Part shown: positions 20,421 through 29,541 of the stretch, piece by piece
How positions within the stretch are numbered: position 1 is the stretch's first letter
How the letters are laid out: each line of letters begins with the position of its first letter
NCBI GenBank assembly: GCA_905479015.1
Contig: CAJQKV010000003.1
Span: 33,691 to 97,690 of the forward strand
Length of the DNA: 64,000 nt
Reading direction: 5' to 3'
From: an uncultured Cyclobacteriaceae bacterium
Lineage (GTDB): Bacteria; Bacteroidota; Bacteroidia; Cytophagales; Cyclobacteriaceae
The notes under the pieces: model-generated
Databases searched by the model: none
The model's input: the letters and a program-made list of their open reading frames with translations, nothing else
What the model was told of the DNA's origin: nothing
Program-made: the position numbers and the translations under genes

Positions 20421-22340
20421 ATGGGCAAAATCATAGGCATAGACCTAGGCACTACAAACTCTTGTGTGGCCGTGATGGAAGGAAACGAACCGGTCGTGAT
20501 ACAAAATAGCGAAGGGAGAAGAACGACACCATCAATTTTAGCATTCCTCGATGGAGGTAATGGAGAACGTAAAGTAGGCGATCCCGCCAAAAGACAAGCG
20601 ATTACCAATCCTCAACACACCATTAGCTCTGTTAAACGATTCATGGGGAAACGGTTTTCTGACGTAAAGAACGAAATGAGACATATTTCGTATGAGCTTG
20701 AGTCCGGAACCAATGATGTGGTAAGGGTAAAAATAGGAGATAGAAATTATACCCCACAAGAATTGTCGGCGATGATTCTTCAAAAGATGAAGTCAACGGC
20801 AGAAGATTTTTTAGGTACAGAAGTCACTGAAGCGGTGGTCACGGTACCTGCTTATTTTAACGATGCTGAGCGTCAGGCTACAAAAGAAGCCGGACAGATT
20901 GCGGGATTGGATGTCAAGCGAATCATCAATGAGCCTACGGCGGCGGCATTGGCCTATGGCTTAGATAAAAAGAATGCCGATATGAAGATCGCGGTATACG
21001 ATCTAGGAGGGGGAACATTCGATATTTCTATATTAGAATTGGGTGAAGGTGTTTTCGAGGTAAAATCTACCAATGGAGACGTTCATTTGGGAGGAGATGA
21101 TTTTGATGCCGTTATTATCGATTGGTTGGCAGAAGAATTTATTAAAGATGAAAATATAGATCTAAGAAAAGATCCGATGGCGCTTCAACGTCTCAAAGAA
21201 GCCGCTGAGAAAGCAAAGATAGAATTATCAAGCTCGAGTAGTACAGAGATTAATTTACCCTACATCATGCCGGTGGATGGGATTCCCAAACACTTGGTGA
21301 GAACGTTATCCAGAGCAGTTTTTGAGCAATTGGCTGATAGTTTGGTCCGCAGATCTATGGACCCTGTGAAGAAGGCTTTGAAAGATGCCAATATGTCGAC
21401 TAGTGACATAGATGAGGTTATACTAGTAGGTGGATCTACCAGAATACCTAAAATTCAAGAAGAAGTAGAGAAATTTTTTGGCAAAAAGCCTTCTAAAGGG
21501 GTCAATCCAGATGAAGTAGTAGCTATTGGAGCGGCCATTCAAGGAGGAGTATTAACAGGAGAAGTAAAAGATGTATTATTACTTGATGTCACGCCACTTT
21601 CTTTGGGAATAGCCACGATGGGTGATGTAATGACCAAGTTGATAGAATCAAACACTACGATTCCGAGTAAAAAATCAGAAGTATTTTCTACGGCAGCAGA
21701 CAGTCAACCTTCGGTGGAGATTCATGTATTGCAAGGAGAGCGTCCCATGGCAAAAGATAACCGAACGATTGGTAAATTTCATTTGGACGGCATTCCGCCT
21801 GCACCTCGTGGAGTTCCTCAAATAGAAGTGACTTTTGACATTGATGCCAATGGCATTCTAAATGTATCGGCAAAAGATAAAGGAACGGGAAAAGAGCAAA
21901 AAATCAGAATTGAGGCTTCATCGGGACTCAGTGATGAAGACATAGAGAAAATGAAGCAAGAGGCCCAGGCCAATGCTGAATCTGATAAACTAGAGAAGGA
22001 CAAAGTTGAGAAAATTAATGTGGCAGATTCACTTATCTTCCAAACTGAAAAACAGTTGGCAGACTACGGAGACAAGATTTCCGAAGAGAACAAAAAGCCC
22101 ATTGATGAAGCTTTGGCTAAATTGAAAGAGGCCCATGCGAGTGCAGATTTGGCAGCCATAGACGTGGCTATGGAAGCCCTCAATAAAGTATGGGAAAGCG
22201 CTTCTCAGGAGATTTATGCAGCTCAAGCCAGTGCTGAAGCAGCAGGTGGCGCACCTGGACAGGAAGCGCCCGAAGGAGAGGGTAAGGCTGACCAAGACGT
22301 CAGTGACGTAGAATATGAAGAAGTAGACGACAAGAAATAG
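20421..22340 (+). CDS. dnaK: Molecular chaperone DnaK (Hsp70)
   Basis: ATP-driven chaperone that binds unfolded segments with DnaJ and GrpE. The N-terminal ATPase has [33 protein letters not shown] and the phosphate-2 motif [13 protein letters not shown]. The linker [14 protein letters not shown] leads to the substrate-binding domain, and the lid ends in an acidic tail ([11 protein letters not shown]). 639 residues is typical. It is monocistronic: dnaJ and grpE are not adjacent, prfC diverges upstream, and a strong terminator follows. Probably controlled by the palindrome and promoter element before it. Confidence 0.98.
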   Translation: MGKIIGIDLGTTNSCVAVMEGNEPVVIQNSEGRRTTPSILAFLDGGNGERKVGDPAKRQAITNPQHTISSVKRFMGKRFSDVKNEMRHISYELESGTNDVVRVKIGDRNYTPQELSAMILQKMKSTAEDFLGTEVTEAVVTVPAYFNDAERQATKEAGQIAGLDVKRIINEPTAAALAYGLDKKNADMKIAVYDLGGGTFDISILELGEGVFEVKSTNGDVHLGGDDFDAVIIDWLAEEFIKDENIDLRKDPMALQRLKEAAEKAKIELSSSSSTEINLPYIMPVDGIPKHLVRTLSRAVFEQLADSLVRRSMDPVKKALKDANMSTSDIDEVILVGGSTRIPKIQEEVEKFFGKKPSKGVNPDEVVAIGAAIQGGVLTGEVKDVLLLDVTPLSLGIATMGDVMTKLIESNTTIPSKKSEVFSTAADSQPSVEIHVLQGERPMAKDNRTIGKFHLDGIPPAPRGVPQIEVTFDIDANGILNVSAKDKGTGKEQKIRIEASSGLSDEDIEKMKQEAQANAESDKLEKDKVEKINVADSLIFQTEKQLADYGDKISEENKKPIDEALAKLKEAHASADLAAIDVAMEALNKVWESASQEIYAAQASAEAAGGAPGQEAPEGEGKADQDVSDVEYEEVDDKK

Positions 22341-22352
22341 GCTGAACAAGGA

Positions 22353-22402
22353 CCCTTTGATTACTTTAGCGCAGTAAGGGAATCAAAGGGCCTTTAATTT
22401 TT
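22353..22402 (+). terminator. Intrinsic terminator after dnaK
   Basis: Long stem CCCTTTGATT ... AATCAAAGGG (22353-22362 with 22381-22390), inner pairing of TACTT-like bases, then CCTTTAATTTTT. Located 12 nt after the dnaK stop. Confidence 0.85.
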
Positions 22403-22480
22403 CAGGAACGGGCAGGGGCTCTAATGAAAAATATTTTAGTTTAATTGTTCTCAACTTAAGGACGAGATTATAATTCTTTT

Positions 22481-22521
22481 TATATTTGCCCTCCGTTAAG
22501 AGGAAACTCACGTAAAAGAGT
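22481..22521 (+). promoter_or_regulatory. rplS: -7 element and two small leader hairpins before rplS
   Basis: TATATTTG at 22481-22488 matches the -7 consensus. Directly downstream, in what would be the 5' leader, are two short hairpins: CCTC-cgttaa-GAGG (22490-22503) and ACTC-acgtaaaa-GAGT (22506-22521), ending 6 nt before the ATG. This could be an autoregulatory ribosomal-protein leader, but the stems are only 4 bp each. Confidence 0.35.
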
Positions 22522-22527
22522 AAGATT

Positions 22528-22881
22528 ATGAGTGATTTAATAAAATTTGTAGAAGCACAAAACAGTCCAAAAAAGGAAGATTCGAGCCTTTTTAGCCCTG
22601 GAGATACGATCAATGTGCATTATAAAATCAAGGAAGGAAGCAAGGAGAGAATCCAGCAGTTTCAAGGAGTTGTGTTACAAATTAAGAACCGCAACAGTAG
22701 TGGCGAGACCTTCACGGTAAGAAAAATATCAAATGGTATTGCAGTAGAAAGAATATTTCCATCTGGATCACCAAATATTGACAAGATAGAGGTTATGAGA
22801 AGGGGTAAAGTAAGGCGAGCGAAACTTTATTATTTGCGAGATTTAAAAGGTAAGGCAGCTAGAATAAAGGATAAAATTTAA
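22528..22881 (+). CDS. rplS: 50S ribosomal protein L19
   Basis: Component of the 50S subunit near the intersubunit bridge. 117 residues with family hallmarks: [56 protein letters not shown] and [20 protein letters not shown]. In many bacteria rplS follows trmD, but here rpsP-rimM-trmD lies 40 kb away at the other end of the window, so the usual operon is split. It stands alone between two terminators. Confidence 0.97.
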   Translation: MSDLIKFVEAQNSPKKEDSSLFSPGDTINVHYKIKEGSKERIQQFQGVVLQIKNRNSSGETFTVRKISNGIAVERIFPSGSPNIDKIEVMRRGKVRRAKLYYLRDLKGKAARIKDKI

Positions 22882-22902
22882 ATCGCTTTATTTTCAATGA
22901 TA

Positions 22903-22936
22903 AAAAAAAAGTCGACTTTTAAGTTGGCTTTTTTTA
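22903..22936 (+). terminator. Intrinsic terminator after rplS
   Basis: AAAAAAGTCGAC / GTTGGCTTTTTT stem with G-U wobble pairs and a 6-nt loop, ending in a T run, 22 nt after the stop and just before dapF. Confidence 0.8.
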
Positions 22937-22948
22937 TTTTCGGAAAAT

Positions 22949-23722
22949 ATGAAAATTTCATTTACAAAATATCAAGGGACGGGTAACGATTTTGTGCTTA
23001 TTGATAATCGTACGGAATTTTTTCCAAAGGGAGACGTTGATCTGATACAGAGGTTGACAAAAAACAAGTTCGGTATAGGTGCGGATGGGCTTATTTTAAT
23101 TGAAAATCACTCCAGTCTTGATTTCGAAATGGTTTATTTTAATGCAGATGGTAGTCAAAGTCTTTGTGGAAATGGCAGTAGGTGTGCGGTTCAGTTCGCA
23201 AAAGATTTAGGCATCATAAAAAATCAAACAACCTTCAGTACCTACGATGGCGTGCACGATGCTTTTTTTCTAGAGGGGTTGATTCATTTTAGTTTACAAG
23301 ATCTCAATGAGATTTCATCAGGGGGGGATTATTTTTTCATTAATAATGGGTCTCCTCATTACGTTACTTTCGTAGCTGATGTGGAAAAAATAGATGTTGG
23401 GCATGCTGGAGCCGAGGTGAGGTACTCAAAAGCATTTGCCCCCGCAGGGACTAATGTAAATTTTGTAGAAATTGATCACCCATTATTGAAAGTGAGAACT
23501 TATGAAAGAGGTGTAGAGGCTGAAACGCTTTCTTGTGGGACCGGTGTAACGGCTTCAGCCATCGTAGCCGCATCCGCCTTTGAAATGGAGAGTCCGATTA
23601 CCATTGAGACTCAAGGTGGGCAACTCTTTATCAGCTTTGTCAAAGAGGGACCCACAAGTTTTAGTGATATTTATTTGGCAGGTACGGCGATAAAAGTTTT
23701 TGAAGGGAGTATTGATGTTTAA
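22949..23722 (+). CDS. dapF: Diaminopimelate epimerase
   Basis: Converts LL- to meso-diaminopimelate for lysine and peptidoglycan synthesis. The two catalytic cysteines are visible in LCGNGSRCAV and LSCGTGVTASA. N-terminal KYQGTGNDFVLIDNR and the central GSPHYVTF are family signatures. 257 residues is slightly below the usual ~270. The gap to secA is 63 nt. It may have its own promoter because a terminator precedes it. Confidence 0.96.
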   Translation: MKISFTKYQGTGNDFVLIDNRTEFFPKGDVDLIQRLTKNKFGIGADGLILIENHSSLDFEMVYFNADGSQSLCGNGSRCAVQFAKDLGIIKNQTTFSTYDGVHDAFFLEGLIHFSLQDLNEISSGGDYFFINNGSPHYVTFVADVEKIDVGHAGAEVRYSKAFAPAGTNVNFVEIDHPLLKVRTYERGVEAETLSCGTGVTASAIVAASAFEMESPITIETQGGQLFISFVKEGPTSFSDIYLAGTAIKVFEGSIDV

Positions 23723-23785
23723 TTTGATAGCAGGATCACTTAAAAACATTAACTTTGACCTTGTTTTGCAATTATTATAAAGAAT

Positions 23786-26700
23786 ATGTTTGACTGGATT
23801 ACAAAAGGAGTTGGCAAAGTTTTTGGGACTAAGGCGGATCGTGACTTAAAGTTATTATTGCCTTATGTGGGCCTCATAAATAAGGAGTTTTTAAAATTAG
23901 CAAAAATTTCTGATGACCAATTGAGAGAGAGGACTCAGGAATTAAAAACCGTAATTGAGGATCGCTTACAAGTCACCGATGCTGAGCTTGGGGATTTACA
24001 TGAAAAAGTAAATAACAATCCAGATTTAGACCTCAATCAAAAAGACGATATTTTTAAAAAAATAGATGCTTTAGAATTAGAGCGAAACGAACAATTAGAG
24101 GTTATTTTAGAGGACATCCTCCCACAGGCTTTCGCTGTGGTAAAAGAAACTGCACGAAGGTTTTCGGAGCAGGGACAACTTACGGTTTCGAAGACCGATC
24201 ATGATGTTGAGCTTTCCAAAATGAAGGCCAACATCGAAATTAAGGGAGATCAAGCGATTTGGCACAACAAATGGCTGGCCGCCGGTACGGACATTGAATG
24301 GAATATGATTCATTATGACGTTCAATTGGTTGGGGGAGTGGTGCTTCATCAAGGAAAAATATCCGAAATGACGACGGGTGAAGGTAAAACGCTAGTCGCA
24401 ACTTTGCCGGCCTTTCTCAATGCGCTTGCCGGTCGTGGGGTTCACATCGTAACCGTTAATGACTATTTGGCCAAAAGAGATTCCGAATGGAATGCCCCTT
24501 TATTTGAATTTCATGGCTTGAAGGTGGATTGCATAGATAAATATGGTCCTAATTCTGTGGAACGTCGGGCGGCTTATCAAAAAGATATTGTATACGGGAC
24601 CAATAATGAGTTTGGATTTGATTATTTGCGAGACAATATGGCAAGGTCAACAGAAGAACTGGTGCAGGGCAAACATCATTTTGCGATGGTTGATGAGGTT
24701 GATTCTGTACTTATAGATGATGCAAGAACTCCCTTGATCATTTCAGGACCCATACCCAAAGGAGACGAACATGAGTTTTATGAATTGAGACCGAGATTAC
24801 AGAAACTGGTCGATGCCCAACGGAAATTAACTTCAGAATACCTCAATGAGGCCAAGAAATTAATAAAGGAAAACAAAGAAAAAGAAGCGGGATTGCCTTT
24901 ATTTAGGTCTTTTAGAGGACTGCCCAAATACAAGCCTTTGATAAAGTTTTTGAGCGAATCTGGCATGCGTCAAGTTTTGCAAAAAACTGAAAATATTTAC
25001 TTGCAGGACAATCAGAAAATGATGCCTGAGGCAGACGAAACTTTATTTTTCACTATTGATGAAAAGCACAATTCAATAAATTTAACTGAAAAAGGAATTG
25101 ATCTTATTACCCAAGATGGTGAAGACACGACTTTCTTTATTCTACCGGATATTGCCATCGAGATCAATAAGTTAGAGCAGGATACGACAATAGAAGAAAA
25201 TGAGAAGTTGAAAGCTAAGGACACCATTATTCAAGATTACAACATTAAGTCTCAACGGATTCACTCAGTCAACCAACTTTTAAGGGCTTATTGTCTTTAT
25301 GAGAAAGATACAGAATACATCGTAGTGGATTCAAAAGTTAAAATTGTCGATGAGCAGACCGGTCGAGTCATGGAAGGGCGAAGGTATGCCGATGGGTTAC
25401 ATCAAGCCATAGAAGCCAAGGAAAATGTTAAAGTAGAAGATGCTACTCAGACCTATGCGACTATTACGTTGCAAAATTATTTTAGAATGTACCATAAACT
25501 CGCTGGAATGACGGGTACCGCAGAGACAGAAGCGGGGGAATTTTGGGATATTTATAAATTGGATGTGGTCGTGTGTCCTACCAATAGACCCATTGTTCGC
25601 AAGGACATGGAAGATAAGGTATATAAAACCATCCGTGAAAAGTTTAACGCAGTGGTTGAGGAGGTGACCGAGCTTACTGCGATAGGAAGGCCAGTATTGG
25701 TGGGGACCACATCAGTTGAAATATCTGAGTTACTCAGTAGGATGCTAAAGTTGAAAAACATCAAACATCAAGTATTGAATGCCAAGCAACATGCCAAGGA
25801 AGCAGATGTTATTGGAGAAGCTGGAAAACCAGGAACGGTAACCATAGCCACCAATATGGCGGGTAGGGGTACAGATATAAAACTAACTCCAGAGTCAAAG
25901 GCAGCAGGAGGCTTGGCTATTATTGGAACCGAGCGTCATGAATCTAGACGCGTAGATCGTCAGTTGAGGGGACGATCAGGAAGGCAAGGAGATGTGGGGT
26001 CTTCACAATTTTTTGTATCACTTGAAGATAATTTGATGCGGCTTTTCGGCTCGGATCGCATGGCGAAAATCATGGATCGATTAGGCCTTAAAGAAGGGGA
26101 GGTAATTCAGCACAGTATGATTACTAAGTCTATCGAAAGAGCGCAAAAGAAAGTCGAGGAGAATAATTTTGCGACAAGAAAAAGATTACTTGAATACGAT
26201 GATGTCATGAATTCGCAGAGAGAAGTCATCTATAAACGTCGAAAAAACGCATTGTATGGTGAGCGATTGCAATTCGACATCATGAATATGCTCTATGATA
26301 TTTGTGAGGACATGGCTCATATAAATAAGGAAGTGATTGACCCAGACGAACTGAGACTTCAAGCGATCAGTAATTTGGGAATAGATTTTCAAATTAGCGC
26401 CGATGAATTACAGAAAACATCAGAGTCTGCGTTGGCAGAAAAGTTATATGATCAGGCATATGCATCCTATTTGTCTAAAAATAAAGTGATTGTCGACAAA
26501 ACCCTTCCCTTGCTCAAGCAATTGTTAAAAAATAGAGGGGCAGTTGTTCAAAATATTATGGTTCCTTTCACAGATGGGATCAAACAAATTGGTGTGAGTG
26601 TCAATTTACAAGAATCAGTGAATTCAAATGGTTTAGTCGTTGTTTCAGAAATGGAAAAAATCATTACCGTAGCTATTATTGATCAAGTTTGGAAAGAGCA

Positions 26701-27133
26701 TTTAAGAGATATGGATGACTTAAAACAGTCGGTCCAAAATGCGGTTTATGAGCAAAAAGACCCGCTTCTCATATATAAATTCGAAGGCTTTGAAATGTTC
26801 AAACTTTTTATTGGCAAGGTCAATCAAGAAACGATGTCATTATTGATAAAATCAGAAATTCCAATTCAAAATGAGCATGAGGTCAAGGAGGCCAATCAAT
26901 CTAAATCGGCTCAGAAATATCAAGAATCAAAAGCAGAGACCAAATCTGCATTGGCCTATCAGGAATCTAATAGGAAGCCAGTGGAGAAGACGGCACCGAT
27001 AAAAACACAGAAAATAGCGAGTAGAAATGCTAGAGTATCCGTTAAGTATACAGATGGAATGGTCAAAAGGGACATAAAATATAAGTTGGTGGAAGATGAT
27101 TTGAAATCAAATAAATGCGTTTTTGTAGACTGA
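23786..27133 (+). CDS. secA: Preprotein translocase ATPase SecA
   Basis: Motor of the Sec export channel. Walker A MTTGEGKTLVA near residue 195, DEAD-box-like VDEVDSVLIDDARTP near 300, helicase motifs TNMAGRGTDI and DRQLRGRSGRQGD in NBD2, and the scaffold and wing domains up to ~1060. At 1115 residues it is long because of the Bacteroidota insert in NBD1 around the KLTSEYLNEAKKLIKENKEKEA region. The C-terminus ends in DIKYKLVEDDLKSNKCVFVD without the usual CxCx8CH zinc tail that binds SecB and lipids. The last 19 nt overlap the next gene. Confidence 0.97.
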   Translation: MFDWITKGVGKVFGTKADRDLKLLLPYVGLINKEFLKLAKISDDQLRERTQELKTVIEDRLQVTDAELGDLHEKVNNNPDLDLNQKDDIFKKIDALELERNEQLEVILEDILPQAFAVVKETARRFSEQGQLTVSKTDHDVELSKMKANIEIKGDQAIWHNKWLAAGTDIEWNMIHYDVQLVGGVVLHQGKISEMTTGEGKTLVATLPAFLNALAGRGVHIVTVNDYLAKRDSEWNAPLFEFHGLKVDCIDKYGPNSVERRAAYQKDIVYGTNNEFGFDYLRDNMARSTEELVQGKHHFAMVDEVDSVLIDDARTPLIISGPIPKGDEHEFYELRPRLQKLVDAQRKLTSEYLNEAKKLIKENKEKEAGLPLFRSFRGLPKYKPLIKFLSESGMRQVLQKTENIYLQDNQKMMPEADETLFFTIDEKHNSINLTEKGIDLITQDGEDTTFFILPDIAIEINKLEQDTTIEENEKLKAKDTIIQDYNIKSQRIHSVNQLLRAYCLYEKDTEYIVVDSKVKIVDEQTGRVMEGRRYADGLHQAIEAKENVKVEDATQTYATITLQNYFRMYHKLAGMTGTAETEAGEFWDIYKLDVVVCPTNRPIVRKDMEDKVYKTIREKFNAVVEEVTELTAIGRPVLVGTTSVEISELLSRMLKLKNIKHQVLNAKQHAKEADVIGEAGKPGTVTIATNMAGRGTDIKLTPESKAAGGLAIIGTERHESRRVDRQLRGRSGRQGDVGSSQFFVSLEDNLMRLFGSDRMAKIMDRLGLKEGEVIQHSMITKSIERAQKKVEENNFATRKRLLEYDDVMNSQREVIYKRRKNALYGERLQFDIMNMLYDICEDMAHINKEVIDPDELRLQAISNLGIDFQISADELQKTSESALAEKLYDQAYASYLSKNKVIVDKTLPLLKQLLKNRGAVVQNIMVPFTDGIKQIGVSVNLQESVNSNGLVVVSEMEKIITVAIIDQVWKEHLRDMDDLKQSVQNAVYEQKDPLLIYKFEGFEMFKLFIGKVNQETMSLLIKSEIPIQNEHEVKEANQSKSAQKYQESKAETKSALAYQESNRKPVEKTAPIKTQKIASRNARVSVKYTDGMVKRDIKYKLVEDDLKSNKCVFVD

Positions 27134-27609
27134 TCTTTTTATTTTCAGTACTCGTACTTGCTTGTAAAGTGAGTAAACCAGTAAATAGGGCCTATAATGA
27201 AGACTTAAGTGTGTATCGGTTGGAGCTGCCCAAGGTAATCGATGTGACACCAGCACCTAAAACCTTCAAAGAGCCTGTGGAATTATATGGGCACATAACC
27301 AAAGAAATTGACAGCATCAGTCATTTAATGGTGGCTCAAAATAAAAAACTCAATCTGAGAGACGGTTTTGTTATCCAAGTCTATTCCAATACCAATCGAG
27401 ATGAAGCCCTTGATATTCATAATTATTGTCAAGATATTTTTCCAGAGTTGTTAATTAATTTGACCTATAATCAGCCCAATTATAGAATAAAAATCGGTGC
27501 TTTTCATGAAAAACTGACCGCCACTAGGTTTTTAAATGATATTAAAAAGACTTTCCCCAAATCTATAGTAATTGCAGAAAAAATCCCAATTATAGGACCA
27601 GATGAGTGA
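27115..27609 (+). CDS. Lipoprotein with SPOR-like C-terminal domain
   Basis: 164 residues. N-terminal leader RLIFLFSVLVLAC ends in a lipobox-like LVLAC with Cys17, so it is likely a lipoprotein. Residues ~85-160 (GFVIQVYSNTNRDEALDIHN, then NYRIKIGAFHEKLTATRFLNDIKKTFP) have the two-repeat strand-helix pattern of SPOR domains, which bind denuded peptidoglycan. The start overlaps the secA end by 19 nt and the stop overlaps the M20 gene by 8 nt. The exact role is unknown. SPOR assignment rests on pattern, not a search. Confidence 0.7.
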   Translation: MRFCRLIFLFSVLVLACKVSKPVNRAYNEDLSVYRLELPKVIDVTPAPKTFKEPVELYGHITKEIDSISHLMVAQNKKLNLRDGFVIQVYSNTNRDEALDIHNYCQDIFPELLINLTYNQPNYRIKIGAFHEKLTATRFLNDIKKTFPKSIVIAEKIPIIGPDE

Positions 27610-28792
27610 ACTAGTTAAAAGCATTAAAGCCATATCTGAGTCTTTTTTTGAAGAAATTAGGACATGTAGAAGACATTTACATCAGCATCCTGAATTGTCT
27701 TTTGAAGAATACCATACTGCAGACTTTATTGAGAACAAACTGAGAGAAATGGGGATAGAAAATATTCAGAGAATTGCTAAAACTGGAGTTACTTTTCTGC
27801 TTGAGGGATCGAGACCAGGTAAAAATATTGCCTTAAGAGCAGATATAGATGCACTTCCCATTTTAGAAAAAAATGAAATTGATTATAAATCTAAATATGA
27901 TGGTATCATGCACGCTTGTGGACATGATGTCCATACCTCATGTTTAATAGGGGTGGCAAAGATTCTGTCCCAATTAAAATCTGAATTTAAGGGAAGCGTC
28001 AAATTCATTTTCCAACCGGGTGAGGAGAAAACACCAGGGGGTGCTTCCTTATTAATCAAAGAAGGGATTCTAGAGAATCCAATTCCCAAAACTATTTTAG
28101 GACAGCACGTCATGCCTTTTATAGAGGTGGGAAAAGTAGGTTTTCGTCCGGGGAAGTACATGGCAAGTTCTGATGAAATTTATCTTACGATTGAGGGGAA
28201 AGGCGGCCATGCGGCTATGCCCGAGAAACTCGTGGATCCCGTAATTATTACCAGTCATATTTTGATTGCCCTGCAGCAAATTGTGAGCCGTAAGTCTAGT
28301 CCTAAGACACCTTCTGTGCTTTCATTTGGAAATATATCGGGCAAAGGAGCCACGAACGTGATCCCTGATTTTGTCGATGTGGCGGGAACCTTCCGAACGT
28401 TTGATGAAAAATGGCGCGCAGAAGCCTTGGTGTTAATTACTCAAATGGCGGAGGGTATTGCGGCATCTATGGGAGCAAAATGTAAAGTGAGAATTGAGAA
28501 GGGTTATCCCTATCTATTCAATGATCCTGCCTACACTGATAGGAATAGATCAGCGGCTCAAGAATATCTAGGTGCAGAGAATGTCGTCGATTTAGATTTG
28601 TGGATGGCCTCCGAGGACTTTTCTTTTTATTCTCAAAATGTCAAGGGATGCTTTTATAGATTAGGAACCCGAAATGAAGCAAAATCTATCGTCTCCGGTG
28701 TACACACTCCTCATTTTAATATAGATGAAGACGCTATGAAGATCGGTATGGGTTTAATGAGCTGGTTAACTATTCAAGAGCTTAACCATTAA
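27602..28792 (+). CDS. M20 family amidohydrolase (peptidase)
   Basis: 396 residues of the M20D group (hippurate, IAA-amino-acid and N-acyl-amino-acid hydrolases). Binuclear metal motifs are ALRADIDALPI, HACGHDVHTSCLIG and GEEKTPGGASLLI; the dimerisation domain includes KGGHAAMPEKLVDP, and the C-terminal ligand region is MASEDFSFY...HTPHFNIDE. No signal peptide, so cytosolic. It overlaps the SPOR lipoprotein gene by 8 nt, implying co-transcription from the secA side. The substrate cannot be fixed from sequence: N-acetyl-diaminopimelate deacetylase is possible given dapF nearby, but so is a peptide or amide scavenging role. Confidence 0.9.
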   Translation: MSELVKSIKAISESFFEEIRTCRRHLHQHPELSFEEYHTADFIENKLREMGIENIQRIAKTGVTFLLEGSRPGKNIALRADIDALPILEKNEIDYKSKYDGIMHACGHDVHTSCLIGVAKILSQLKSEFKGSVKFIFQPGEEKTPGGASLLIKEGILENPIPKTILGQHVMPFIEVGKVGFRPGKYMASSDEIYLTIEGKGGHAAMPEKLVDPVIITSHILIALQQIVSRKSSPKTPSVLSFGNISGKGATNVIPDFVDVAGTFRTFDEKWRAEALVLITQMAEGIAASMGAKCKVRIEKGYPYLFNDPAYTDRNRSAAQEYLGAENVVDLDLWMASEDFSFYSQNVKGCFYRLGTRNEAKSIVSGVHTPHFNIDEDAMKIGMGLMSWLTIQELNH

Positions 28793-28855
28793 TGCTTAGC
28801 TGATAGGTTTATTTTAACCGAAAAAAGAAAAAACGTCACAAAAAATAGTTACATT

Positions 28856-29206
28856 TTGTTAAAATTATTAAAAGTGAATTCCCTGATAGACAAAATAATC
28901 TCATTAATAAAAATCAAAGGTGATCAGGTAAAACTTGAGTTGATCTCAAAATTTTCTACCTTTTTGGCGCTTTCGATTTTATTTTTTACGCTGGTAATCT
29001 TGTCATTACTGATGCTAATTTTTTTATCTCTGGGGATAGCAGTTATTTTTAATGAGTTTTTAATGAGTGCTTATTGGGGATATTTTATTGCGAGCGCCTT
29101 TTTTTTCTTGATGATTATCATGGTTGTATGGATGATCAGATCTGGAAAAATTCAAAATTGGTTAGAGGAAGCGATCATTGAATCCAGTTACAAAAAGAAA
29201 CCATGA
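28856..29206 (+). CDS. Phage-holin-like superfamily small membrane protein
   Basis: 116 residues with two long hydrophobic helices (FLALSILFFTLVILSLLMLIF and WGYFIASAFFFLMIIMVVWMI) separated by a short loop, and amphipathic ends. This resembles the 'putative Actinobacteriophage holin III' family (PF07332), which is widespread on bacterial chromosomes next to YtxH- or YqjD-like genes and is not evidence for a prophage. No ATG is available: candidates are TTG at 28856 or GTG at 28874. The stop overlaps the next ATG (ATGA), so the two are coupled. Function unknown, perhaps envelope stress. Confidence 0.75.
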   Translation: MLKLLKVNSLIDKIISLIKIKGDQVKLELISKFSTFLALSILFFTLVILSLLMLIFLSLGIAVIFNEFLMSAYWGYFIASAFFFLMIIMVVWMIRSGKIQNWLEEAIIESSYKKKP

Positions 29207-29541
29207 GTAAGCACTCTAGCAAGTACAAGAATATAAAAGCGCAATTGAAGTCAGATGAGGAGTTATTGCGTTCAAGCCTGGTTAAGACGTCTCAGAAATT
29301 CGAGAAGAAATGGTATTCGAGACTGTTAGGCATTAGTTTGGTTACAGCTCTTATAGGGTTGGGATATTATCTGTTTAGGCCGCAAAAAAATGCTAATAAG
29401 AAAGTTAAAAATAAAGAAAGTTCGTCTTATAGAAGTCGTTCTTTAGGAAGTGTTCTATATGCCTTTATTTTGAATCAAATGCCCATAATTTTCGAAAAAA
29501 TATATAAGGAGATAGAAGGGACTAAGAAAACTAAGGGCTAG
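29203..29541 (+). CDS. Hypothetical protein with one membrane segment
   Basis: 112 residues: a basic, helical N-terminal region (AQLKSDEELLRSSLVKTSQKFEKK), one TM about 42-58 (LLGISLVTALIGLGYYLF), then a Lys/Ser-rich linker and a C-terminal helix. The layout resembles YqjD/ElaB-like inner-membrane proteins, but I cannot name the family. Coupled by an ATGA overlap to the holin-like gene. Its stop abuts the convergent araC-type gene with no space, so no terminator separates them. Confidence 0.65.
   Translation: MSKHSSKYKNIKAQLKSDEELLRSSLVKTSQKFEKKWYSRLLGISLVTALIGLGYYLFRPQKNANKKVKNKESSSYRSRSLGSVLYAFILNQMPIIFEKIYKEIEGTKKTKG

Noticed and set aside
28856..29206. Prophage remnant, because of the holin-like protein
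   Set aside because: This family is common on chromosomes and no other phage genes surround it.
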